A stretch of 6,487 bases of DNA from CAIMZW01 sp037142435 (lineage in GTDB: Bacteria; Actinomycetota; Actinomycetes; Nanopelagicales; Nanopelagicaceae). Where the stretch lies: the NCBI GenBank assembly GCA_037142435.1, contig JBAXAO010000060.1, forward strand, positions 1-6,487, read 5' to 3'. The notes under the pieces were generated by a model. The model did not search any database. It was given only the letters and a program-made list of their open reading frames with translations, and was not told where the DNA came from. This document shows positions 1-6,338 of this stretch, piece by piece (position 1 is the first letter of the stretch; the number at the start of each line of letters is the position of its first letter). The position numbers and the translations under genes are program-made.

Positions 1-27
1 TATAAAAAACCTTGCTAAATAAGGCTT
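1..27 (-). terminator. Probable intrinsic terminator of the leftward gene
   Basis: Read on the - strand, the stem AAGCCTT (27 to 21), a 7-nt loop and AAGGTTT (13 to 7) form seven pairs, one of them G-T, and lead straight into a T-rich run ending at the window edge. The stem overlaps the TAA stop codon of the - strand gene (26-28), which is common for compact genomes. The stem is A/T-rich with only two G-C pairs, so it may be a weak terminator. On the + strand there is no T-run after the stem, so it should work only leftward. Confidence 0.5.
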
Positions 28-1033
28 ATAGAGGTGAAAGGACTGTCCAGATAGAGATTGTGGACTTCACCTTGCGACGTTCGGTGAGTGCACCGGAAAT
101 AATAAGAACCTGCTTCTGTGCGGCGATGCGACGGTAATACTCGGCATCATAAAGGTTTTGATGCTTTTGAATTTCGGCATTTGATGCATTTGAGATCTGC
201 AGATTAACCATCGCAAAGAGTTCTCGCGATTGGATGGGCAGGCTGTGGCAAGTATCCATCATCGATGAAACTAAAATCGCTCGGTACTTTGCCTCGTTGT
301 TGTTTCCGGTAGTTTTCTTTTGAACATGATCGCATTGATATTGTATTTCGGTTTCGGTAGCGGCAATGAGTGGTGCAGCCTTGTCTACAACGCCTTTGGC
401 TTTTGCAACCTCGATTGCATACTGCGCCTTTGTAACGGTTCGTGAAAGGTGAGTGACTAAATTAGTTACTGGCTTAACTTGGTCGTTCCACTTGTGGTTC
501 AGGTTGTACGTCTTGAGATAAGTGGCATTAAGTTCTTTGGTGATCTTCTGTGATTCAATACTTGCGGTTCCGATGAGAAGCCCGGCGATAATAAAAGGAA
601 CTAGAACAATAAATTCAATTCCACGCCTTGCGAAGTATGGCTGCTTATCCATCTTCCACTTAGGCACAACTCCATTTATATCTGCGATCAAGGTTTCGTG
701 ATCTGAGATGACACGTTTATCTTTTCGCGCACGCTTTGATAAAAGCGGTAAAGAGAGAATCCAAAGAAGAAGAAATGAGAGATGGAAGGCGATGAGTGCA
801 CGTTCGGTTCCGGCAACGATGGATTGTGAAGAGAGATCGATTTGACCTTGGCCACGAACATAAATTGCTTTAGAGAGAAGGAGCAAGCCGGTAACAAAGA
901 GAATGCCACTGAAGAATGGGTCAGAAAAATATGGGCGGCGGAAAAAAAGAAAACCTAGCTTGTATGTAGGTGTGGGGAACTCGCTGGTGCCAACGTCGGT
1001 CACCAACTCGCTCGGATCTGCATATTTATTCAT
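26..1033 (-). CDS. Three-helix membrane protein of unknown function
   Basis: I do not recognise this 335-residue protein. It has a hydrophilic N-terminus of about 40 residues, then hydrophobic helices at about 43-60, 80-98 and 139-157. The loop between helices 2 and 3 is strongly basic (KRARKDKR), so the positive-inside rule puts the N-terminus and that loop in the cytoplasm and the remaining 178 residues outside. This C-terminal domain is mostly polar, looks helical and has two cysteines (about 234 and 262) that could pair. The longest reading begins at a TTG at 1057, but I chose the ATG at 1033 because GAGAGAG (- strand, 1046 to 1040) lies 6 nt upstream of it, a proper Shine-Dalgarno spacing. 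The gene is divergent from the pilus operon and is followed at once by a probable terminator, so it is likely transcribed alone. The coding frame is long and uninterrupted. A role in pilus function or its control is only suggested by position. A sensor or an accessory membrane protein are equally possible. Confidence 0.85.
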   Translation of the reverse strand: MNKYADPSELVTDVGTSEFPTPTYKLGFLFFRRPYFSDPFFSGILFVTGLLLLSKAIYVRGQGQIDLSSQSIVAGTERALIAFHLSFLLLWILSLPLLSKRARKDKRVISDHETLIADINGVVPKWKMDKQPYFARRGIEFIVLVPFIIAGLLIGTASIESQKITKELNATYLKTYNLNHKWNDQVKPVTNLVTHLSRTVTKAQYAIEVAKAKGVVDKAAPLIAATETEIQYQCDHVQKKTTGNNNEAKYRAILVSSMMDTCHSLPIQSRELFAMVNLQISNASNAEIQKHQNLYDAEYYRRIAAQKQVLIISGALTERRKVKSTISIWTVLSPL

Positions 1034-1037
1034 TCGT

Positions 1038-1107
1038 GACTCTCTCAGTTGGGCCAATCATCGCTATTGGCTAACAGTTCTAAAGGATACGCCCAATCCT
1101 CTGAGAG
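1038..1107 (-). promoter_or_regulatory. Leader inverted repeats masking the ribosome-binding site of the leftward gene
   Basis: On the + strand, CTCTCAGTTGGGC (1042-1054) is complementary to GCCCAA (1091-1096) plus CTGAGAG (1101-1107), giving 13 pairs interrupted by a 4-nt bulge (1097-1100). In the leftward mRNA this stem would bury GAGAGAG, the ribosome-binding site for the ATG at 1033. A second, mutually exclusive hairpin sits inside: GCCAAT (1053-1058) with ATTGGC (1066-1071), loop of 7 nt, sharing bases 1053-1054 with the long stem. The arrangement could be a translational switch, or the dyads could be binding sites for a regulator. The complementarity is seen directly; the function is inferred. 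Confidence 0.5.
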
Positions 1108-1136
1108 TCCTTAAAATGGGTGCCGTGAACAATAAG

Positions 1137-1193
1137 TAAGGTATACGTGAGATAATGGCTAATATATGGGCGATATAACCCATATGTACCTTA
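1137..1193. repeat. Nested inverted repeats in the divergent intergenic region
   Basis: An inner perfect dyad ATATGGG (1164-1170) / CCCATAT (1179-1185) has an 8-nt spacer. It lies inside an outer pair TAAGGTA (1137-1143) / TACCTTA (1187-1193). The palindrome GTATAC is at 1141-1146. Neither arm is followed by a T-run, so this is not a terminator. A dyad with 15-bp centre-to-centre half-sites between two divergent genes suits a dimeric DNA-binding regulator acting on one or both promoters, but no regulator family can be named. Confidence 0.45.
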
Positions 1194-1216
1194 TTAAAGT
1201 GAGGTTTACGCGATTA

Positions 1217-1255
1217 TTGCGAGATTGGCGTTAGACGCCTCGTATAGACGCCGAG
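1217..1255 (+). promoter_or_regulatory. Weak promoter candidate with overlapping repeats upstream of pilB
   Basis: TATAGA (1243-1248) is a reasonable -10 element. The best nearby -35-like hexamer, TTGCGA (1217-1222), is 20 nt away, which is longer than the usual 16-18, so this promoter is tentative. The octamer TAGACGCC occurs twice with a 13-nt period (1232-1239 and 1245-1252), the second copy overlapping the -10. The first copy also forms a perfect hairpin GGCGT (1227-1231) / ACGCC (1235-1239) with a 3-nt loop. The repeats could be operator sites; if transcription starts further upstream they would instead be part of a folded leader. No better rightward promoter was found in 1034-1320. Confidence 0.25.
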
Positions 1256-1274
1256 TACCCTTAGTGATGTAACC

Positions 1275-1314
1275 GAGGGGAATATCCCTCATTCACGCTT
1301 GGGAGGGGGTGAAT
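1275..1314 (+). promoter_or_regulatory. Structured pilB leader around the ribosome-binding site
   Basis: Hairpin A pairs GAGGGG (1275-1280) with TCCCTC (1285-1290) around AATA, one pair being G-T. Hairpin B pairs ATTCAC (1291-1296) with GTGAAT (1309-1314) and holds the purine-rich ribosome-binding site GGGAGGGGG (1301-1309) in its loop and 3' arm. CCCTC (1286-1290) can alternatively pair with GAGGG at 1303-1307 in that site, so the same five bases can either free or mask it. The site lies about 8-12 nt before the ATG at 1321. The pairing options are visible; a regulatory switch is inference. I could not match it to a known riboswitch class. Confidence 0.45.
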
Positions 1315-1320
1315 TAGAAG

Positions 1321-2847
1321 ATGTCAACAATTGAAGTATTGCGTGAGGAACACGATTCCCTCACAGAAAATATCGCCGAAGAAAGTTTCTCGGCCGATGT
1401 AACTCAAGGGTTAACCACTGATCCATTTGCCTCAGCGCACTCTGTGCTACCCATGGAGTTGGTTAATCGTCTGGATTGTTTGGGCTTGCGCTGGGATGGC
1501 GCAGAGCTCGTCGTTGGCGCTCCTGAGGAGAGCTGGCCAGAGATCCAAAAATACGCACAAGAGAATGACCTGAAGATTAAATTGATTGCCGCTGGCGTTC
1601 ATGAAATTCGCGAAGCGATTTCACTAACTCGCAGTATTGCCCGTTCAAAAGATAATTCTTTCGACATCTCTGTATCCGAGGTTGGCGAGGCGCCAATCTC
1701 CAACCTAGTTCAACAGGTAATCGAGCGCGCAGTTCTCGAGCGCGCATCTGACGTGCACTTTGAGCCTTACAAGGATGATCTTCTCGTTCGTGTGCGTATT
1801 GATGGTCGTTTGCGTCTTCTCGTCTCATTACCATCGCGCTTGGCTCCGGCCGTCAGTAGCCGTATCAAGGTTCTCTCGCAGATGAACATCGTTGAGCGTC
1901 GCCGTCCTCAGGATGGTCAATTTTCGGCAACTGTCGGAGATCGCCACATCGATATTCGTGTCTCCTCCGTTGCAACAGTTCACGGCGAGAAACTAGTTCT
2001 TCGTTTACACGATGCGCGCAAGCAATCAGTCTCTTTGGAATCTCTCGGCATGAGCGGCGTTCAGCTCGAGATCTTTACTCGCATGATTCGCGCCACGAAC
2101 GGCCTCATCATGGTTGCGGGACCTACTGGTTCGGGTAAGACCACAACTCTTCACTCCGGCATCAAAGCGGTATCGGTTGCCTGGAAGAACATTGTCACCA
2201 TTGAAGATCCAGTCGAGTACGTCGTTCCTGGTATCACGCAGATTCCAATCATCGATCCCAACAATGCCGGCTTTGCCGTGCAACTCCGCGCAGTTTTGCG
2301 CCAGGATCCAGATGTCATCCTTGTAGGCGAAACTCGCGATGCTGAAACTGCACTTATTTCGGTGCAAGCCGCACTTACTGGCCACTTGGTTTTTAGCTCC
2401 ATCCACGCTACCGACTCTGTTGGTGCTGTCTATCGCTTGCTACAAATGGATATCGAATCCCATCTCATCGCATCTTCACTTCGCGGTGTTATTTCCCAAC
2501 GTTTGATTCGTCGGAACTGTCGCTTCTGCGCCACTTCCTACAAACCAACCGCCGCAGAACAAAAAACTCTTGCTCTGTATGGCTTTAAGGCCACCAGCCT
2601 GGTTCGCGGCGTGGGTTGCACCCTATGCAGCGGAACCGGATTCCGTGACCGAATCGCCACCTACCAGGTTTTGGAGATGACTGAAGGTCTCAGCGACTTG
2701 ATCGTCTCCCACCCAGAACCAAATGAATTTCGTCGTTATGCCTCTGAGTCCGGCATGACCACGTTGGATCACGAAGCGGTTCGCCTGGCATCTGAAGGCG
2801 TCACCACTTTGGATGAAGCACTCACGTTAATGGTGTCCAGTGAGTGA
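1321..2847 (+). CDS. pilB: Type IV pilus assembly ATPase PilB (GspE/PulE family)
   Basis: This 508-residue protein is the cytoplasmic hexameric ATPase that powers pilin polymerisation through PilC. The N2 domain begins near 120 and shows DVHFEP (144-149), RRPQDGQF (194-201) and HGEKLVLRL (221-229). The ATPase core has Walker A GPTGSGKTTT (267-276, Lys273), the Asp-box TIEDPVEY (293-300), Walker B ILVGE (333-337, Glu337) and a His-box with His355 and His362. Four cysteines in two CxxC pairs (400/403 and 433/436) form the zinc-binding module typical of GspE/PilB and absent from most PilT retraction ATPases. The N-terminus is short: residues 45-100 resemble only the second half of a T2SSE_N/MshEN domain, so cyclic-di-GMP binding through a full MshEN is unlikely. 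The ATG at 1321 follows a strong purine-rich site (1301-1309). It is first in the operon, and its end overlaps pilC by 8 nt. A type II secretion ATPase is the alternative; no secretin is seen here to support it. Confidence 0.93.
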   Translation: MSTIEVLREEHDSLTENIAEESFSADVTQGLTTDPFASAHSVLPMELVNRLDCLGLRWDGAELVVGAPEESWPEIQKYAQENDLKIKLIAAGVHEIREAISLTRSIARSKDNSFDISVSEVGEAPISNLVQQVIERAVLERASDVHFEPYKDDLLVRVRIDGRLRLLVSLPSRLAPAVSSRIKVLSQMNIVERRRPQDGQFSATVGDRHIDIRVSSVATVHGEKLVLRLHDARKQSVSLESLGMSGVQLEIFTRMIRATNGLIMVAGPTGSGKTTTLHSGIKAVSVAWKNIVTIEDPVEYVVPGITQIPIIDPNNAGFAVQLRAVLRQDPDVILVGETRDAETALISVQAALTGHLVFSSIHATDSVGAVYRLLQMDIESHLIASSLRGVISQRLIRRNCRFCATSYKPTAAEQKTLALYGFKATSLVRGVGCTLCSGTGFRDRIATYQVLEMTEGLSDLIVSHPEPNEFRRYASESGMTTLDHEAVRLASEGVTTLDEALTLMVSSE

Positions 2848-4339
2848 GTTAATTATTAATCCGGGGAAGTCTTCCGATGAACCTCGTCTTGACGGCGACT
2901 TCACTTTTGAACTGCTTCCAGGCTCTGTTGCTGTTGACACCTTTGACAATGTCGATATAGCCGAGACTCATGCTGCGATTGTTGAAGAAATGCAGACAGT
3001 TGCACCTGAGGTAGGCGAGAAGAAACTTTCTCAGAAGAGCTTTGGTTCTAGCAAGATCGCCGGAAAGAAGTCCTCTGGCAAACGCAAGTCATCCTTCGGC
3101 TTAGGCAAGAAAAAATCAAAAGAAGAAGAACTTGTCATCAACACCTATAAGTACACCGGTGTTGACGCTGCTGGCAAGAAAGCCAGTGGCACTGTCAAGG
3201 CTGCTACCTATGGCGAAGCCCAATACGGACTTCTCGGCCAAGGCTTAAAAGAACTCACCATCAAGGTTTACCAACCTTGGTACAACTTGGAGTTTGGCAA
3301 GACTGTTCCGCTCGATGAGCTTCTGCAGATGACGCGTCAACTTTCTTCCTTCTCACAAGCCGGCATTACCGCCGCCCGTGGATTGAGCATTCTTTCCAAA
3401 ACCACCGAGCACAAGAAGATGCGTCAAGTATTGACCGAGCTTGTTCTCGATATTGAAGGCGGAGCAACTCTCAGTGAGTCCGTCTCTCGCCACCCCCATG
3501 TTTTCCCCAGCTACTACTCGACCATTTTGGGAGCCGCTGAACGTAGCGGTGACTTGGTCGATGCACTCGAGACCCTAAACAACTACCTCGAACGAGATTT
3601 GCGTTCAAGGCGAGCGGTGCGATCAGCGATGATCTATCCAATTGTTTTGATCTCCCTCACAGTTGTGGCTGTCACTGTTCTATCAGTGGTCGTTCTCCCA
3701 CGATTCCAAGTTTTCTTCCATTCTTTGGATGTAAAACTTCCAGCCACAACTGCCCTTTTATTGTCGACCACACACTTCGTGGCCACTTGGTGGTGGGGCA
3801 TAGGCGCAGCGATGCTCACAGTTATCGTGACCATTGCCTATTTAGCTCGCAACTCGAAGACACGTATTTACATCGATCGAATCATTATTGCTTTGCCAAT
3901 CGTTGGTGGCCTCGCACGCCTGGTCTCGCTAGAGCGTTTCTGCCGAGTGCTTTCCACTTTGGTCAAGACTCAAGTTCCACTTCCGGATGCTCTCGAACTT
4001 GCTGGAAATGCCAGCGGCAATATGGTCTTCAAGAACGCAATTCTTGATGCCCGTCTGCGCGTGCTTAACGGTGAAGGTCTGGCCGAGCCACTTTCGGAAT
4101 ACAAGATTTTCCCCATCGCAGCTATCCAAATCCTTCGCATTGGCGAGGAATCTGGCCAGTTGCAATCTCAACTCCATCAAGCCGCCGCGTTTTACTCGGA
4201 CGAGCTTGATCACAGGATGAAGAACTTCACCGCATTGCTAGAGCCAGCGACGCTGCTCTTCATCGGTGGTGGCGTCGGCTTCGTAGCCGTAGCGCTCGTT
4301 TCAGCAATGTATGGAATCTATAGCGGGGTGAAGCAGTAG
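2840..4339 (+). CDS. pilC: Type IV pilus inner-membrane platform protein PilC (GspF family)
   Basis: This 499-residue polytopic membrane protein is the platform that couples PilB motion to pilin extraction from the membrane. The family's N-terminal signature is at about 103-143 (YKYTGVDAAGKKASGTV, then AATYGEAQ and LLGQGLKEL). It is followed by two T2SSF repeats at about 157-282 and 357-480. Each repeat carries the characteristic glycine motif: GAAERSGDLVDAL (231-243) and RIGEESGQLQSQL (433-445). Membrane helices are at about 265-288, 313-336 and 468-491, matching the three-helix layout of GspF/PilC. The first 100 residues are extra relative to a typical family member of about 400: an acidic stretch, then a Lys/Ser-rich linker (61-95). 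The GTG start at 2840 overlaps the end of pilB by 8 nt, which implies translational coupling. No in-frame start nearer the conserved domain is obviously better, although the M at 51 cannot be excluded. Confidence 0.93.
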   Translation: MSELIINPGKSSDEPRLDGDFTFELLPGSVAVDTFDNVDIAETHAAIVEEMQTVAPEVGEKKLSQKSFGSSKIAGKKSSGKRKSSFGLGKKKSKEEELVINTYKYTGVDAAGKKASGTVKAATYGEAQYGLLGQGLKELTIKVYQPWYNLEFGKTVPLDELLQMTRQLSSFSQAGITAARGLSILSKTTEHKKMRQVLTELVLDIEGGATLSESVSRHPHVFPSYYSTILGAAERSGDLVDALETLNNYLERDLRSRRAVRSAMIYPIVLISLTVVAVTVLSVVVLPRFQVFFHSLDVKLPATTALLLSTTHFVATWWWGIGAAMLTVIVTIAYLARNSKTRIYIDRIIIALPIVGGLARLVSLERFCRVLSTLVKTQVPLPDALELAGNASGNMVFKNAILDARLRVLNGEGLAEPLSEYKIFPIAAIQILRIGEESGQLQSQLHQAAAFYSDELDHRMKNFTALLEPATLLFIGGGVGFVAVALVSAMYGIYSGVKQ

Positions 4340-5100
4340 TGAAACAACTATTAGTGGCACGAACAATGCTGCAGAAGAGAAAATCTGCCGATCGTGGAGA
4401 CACCTTGGTAGAGGTCTTGGTCGCCACGGTGATCCTGGGCATTCTTGGGGCGGCATTGATCGGAACTCTGCTGACTGCGCGTCCGCTCTCCGATCGCCTC
4501 AATTCCAATGGCGCTGCCTTGGCAAAACTCAATGCTGTTGCCGGAAACATCCTGCAGGAGCCATTTGCGCTTTGCACTGACGCAACTCCAGCTCCTTACA
4601 CTTGGGATAAAACGACTGGCGTCACCGTCGTGGTCGAGGATTACAAGAATTTTGATTCGGTCAATAAGGTCGATGTTTGGCAACCATGCTCAGCAGTTCA
4701 GAGCCTGACTGGAATTCAAGCAACCTCTGCGACTTCTACCGCAGTCACCTACTCATTTAACGCCTCTTCAACGCTTGCCAGCGCTTTAGTTGCTGCTCAA
4801 ACCACCACGCCTTCCATCGTGAGCATCACCGGAATCGCCACGATGACAAATGCCACGGATGCCAACGTCGATCCGATTGCCGTTTTGGATCTTGCTTCGG
4901 TGTCTACGACCGCAGCGACTTCCGGCACATTTTCGGTAAGTGGAACATCCGTTAACGGAACCTTGCCTTCGGCCCTCACTGGTCAGCTGGCTCCCTATGG
5001 AGTGGCAGCACTTTCCGCTTACTCAAACGTTCAAAAAATAACCCTAACGGTGAAGAGTGGTACGCAGACTCTTACTCGTGTGATTACGAAGGCGTTGTAA
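4339..5100 (+). CDS. Prepilin-like protein, GspI/PilV-type minor pilin
   Basis: This 253-residue protein has a class III (type IV prepilin) signal: a basic 20-residue leader ending in RG, then DTLVEVLVATVILGIL and a hydrophobic helix to about residue 45. Cleavage after Gly20 by prepilin peptidase would leave a 233-residue mature protein with Glu at +5, the residue needed for filament docking, and Asp at +1 instead of the usual Phe or Met. Two cysteines (79 and 117) could form a disulfide in the globular head. The second half is very rich in Thr, Ser and Ala and predicted to be mostly beta strand, consistent with an exported surface protein. The GTG start at 4339 shares its G with the pilC stop codon, and GGGGTGA (4325-4331) sits 7 nt upstream. 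An ATG at 4366 would give an 11-residue leader but lacks a ribosome-binding site. Being first of three pilin-like genes, a GspI/PilV role at the filament tip is likely; a major pilin is less likely given its size. Confidence 0.8.
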   Translation: MKQLLVARTMLQKRKSADRGDTLVEVLVATVILGILGAALIGTLLTARPLSDRLNSNGAALAKLNAVAGNILQEPFALCTDATPAPYTWDKTTGVTVVVEDYKNFDSVNKVDVWQPCSAVQSLTGIQATSATSTAVTYSFNASSTLASALVAAQTTTPSIVSITGIATMTNATDANVDPIAVLDLASVSTTAATSGTFSVSGTSVNGTLPSALTGQLAPYGVAALSAYSNVQKITLTVKSGTQTLTRVITKAL

Positions 5101-5102
5101 TC

Positions 5103-6320
5103 ATGACTAATTTTCTCAAGAAGACTTTCGTAGTCAAGAAGAGCAAAGAGAACGATGGCTTTACGTTGGTCGAACTCGTGCTCGCACTCTTCGTAACGGC
5201 TTTGTTAGCTACTGGAATCACTCAGCTCTTGGGTACTTCAGTCCAATCGATGAACTACACCCAGAAGAATTCAATCAATAGTTCAAGCAACTCGTTAATT
5301 GACTCCGTATTCGTTCGCGATGTCAACGCGACATCAGGAATTTATGTTTCATCGGCGTCGATTCCAAATGAGCAAGTTAACTCTGCGGCTGTGGATTCCA
5401 ATAACATGGCGTCTTTTCCAGCCTCGTATGCAACGACGTTGTCGATCTATGCAGTTGGAGCGACAGGTACTTACTCATACTCGGGGTCATTCTTGCCTTG
5501 TGTTGGTCAGACCGTGACAATTTCTGGAACCAACGCGACCTTCGATCAGGTGAATGCTTCGATCGCAAGCGTCACCAGTTCCACCTTCACAATCACGACA
5601 CCAGCAAGCGGAACTGCGCTAGGTGGAATTTCCGGCGTCGCCGCATTCGCCTCGCAGTGTTCTTATCCAAATATTGTTTTCACGGTTTCAGGCACCCCCA
5701 AGACTCATGCATTGCGCAAGGGGCAGGTCATATCTTTGACTGGATTTAACAATCCGATTCAATCTCAAGTCTTCTCAAACGCTGTTGTGGCCTCAGCTTC
5801 ATCTGGCGCCTCGTACACAGTCTCCGTTCCAAATCCAATGAACTACTTGGCCTCGGATTTCAGCTTTACTGGAGTCGTTCCAAATACGCGCATTGAATGT
5901 ACAACTTGGGTTTATGGCGACACCAAGGTAAAACCATTGGTCACTTTAACTCTCACAACTGGCGGCACCATGGGTTATGAAGCTCGCGATGCCGGCAATG
6001 GCACCGCATCCGTGTGGCGCGTCCAATGTCCTAACCAAGGACTTGTAACTCCTAACAGTTCGCAGATGTTGCGTAACTCATTTCCTGCACTCTCTGACCC
6101 ATCTTGGAATTCAGTCGTTCAATGCACCACTTACACAAGTGGAACTTTGACGATCACTTCAGCTGGCAGTGGTGCATGTATTAAAGATTCATTCCTCGAT
6201 GCCACCACAGGTGTTGATGGAATGACGCTCAATTTGCCGGCCTCCAAAAATCAGTCTGCGACTGGTCCGGTCGGTACCGTTTTTCAAAGTCAATCAATAT
6301 TGGGCTCGTTAGCTCAATAA
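5103..6320 (+). CDS. Large prepilin-like protein, GspJ/PilW-type minor pilin
   Basis: This 405-residue protein starts with a Lys-rich 19-residue leader ending in NDG, then FTLVELVLALFVTALLA, a textbook type IV prepilin site with Phe at +1 and Glu at +5. The mature protein would be 386 residues, bigger than ordinary pilins and suited to a tip or adhesive minor pilin. The head is Ser/Thr-rich and beta-type, with six cysteines (133, 186, 266, 309, 341, 359), an even number suggesting disulfides. Two segments look like copies of one module: 134-167 (VGQTVTISGTN ... STFTITTP) and 206-242 (KGQVISLTGFNN ... ASYTVSV), each beginning with a 'GQ.V..(S/T)G' strand and ending in a 'TFT/YTV' strand. The ATG at 5103 is 2 nt after the previous stop, with GAAGG at 5088-5092. 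Its place after a PilV/GspI-like gene and before a PilX/GspK-like gene supports PilW/GspJ. The head itself is not a family I can name. Confidence 0.82.
   Translation: MTNFLKKTFVVKKSKENDGFTLVELVLALFVTALLATGITQLLGTSVQSMNYTQKNSINSSSNSLIDSVFVRDVNATSGIYVSSASIPNEQVNSAAVDSNNMASFPASYATTLSIYAVGATGTYSYSGSFLPCVGQTVTISGTNATFDQVNASIASVTSSTFTITTPASGTALGGISGVAAFASQCSYPNIVFTVSGTPKTHALRKGQVISLTGFNNPIQSQVFSNAVVASASSGASYTVSVPNPMNYLASDFSFTGVVPNTRIECTTWVYGDTKVKPLVTLTLTTGGTMGYEARDAGNGTASVWRVQCPNQGLVTPNSSQMLRNSFPALSDPSWNSVVQCTTYTSGTLTITSAGSGACIKDSFLDATTGVDGMTLNLPASKNQSATGPVGTVFQSQSILGSLAQ
6298..6319 (+). other. Stem-loop at the end of the large prepilin gene
   Basis: TATTGGGCT (6298-6306) pairs with AGCTCAATA (6311-6319) around a CGTT loop: nine pairs with one G-T. 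It overlaps the TAA stop (6318-6320) and is followed by A-rich then purine sequence (ribosome-binding site at 6324-6330), not a T-run, so it is not a standard terminator. It may shape mRNA decay or processing between the two pilin cistrons. It falls in coding sequence, so chance is possible. Confidence 0.35.
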
Positions 6321-6338
6321 ATTAAGGGGAATAGAACG

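Noticed and set aside
903..1139. Small + strand open frame of 78 codons overlapping the start of the leftward gene
   Set aside because: It lies mostly opposite the - strand coding region and runs through the repeat-rich intergenic region, has no convincing ribosome-binding site and shows no recognisable domain.
1058..1200. Promoter for the leftward gene
   Set aside because: No -35/-10 pair with acceptable spacing stands out on the - strand, so none is called although one must exist in or near this stretch.
1200..1320. Cyclic-di-GMP riboswitch upstream of the pilus operon
   Set aside because: I looked for the conserved GEMM-I elements (CAAACC and the GACGCAAAG block) and did not find them; only generic hairpins are present.
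2026..2406. Antisense 126-codon open frame inside pilB
   Set aside because: It is opposite the highly conserved ATPase core, whose sequence constraint explains the open frame; no independent support.
1321..2847. PilT retraction ATPase or Tad/CpaF ATPase
   Set aside because: The tetracysteine zinc module and GspE-type N2 domain, plus the adjacent PilC and class III prepilins, indicate a PilB/GspE extension ATPase.
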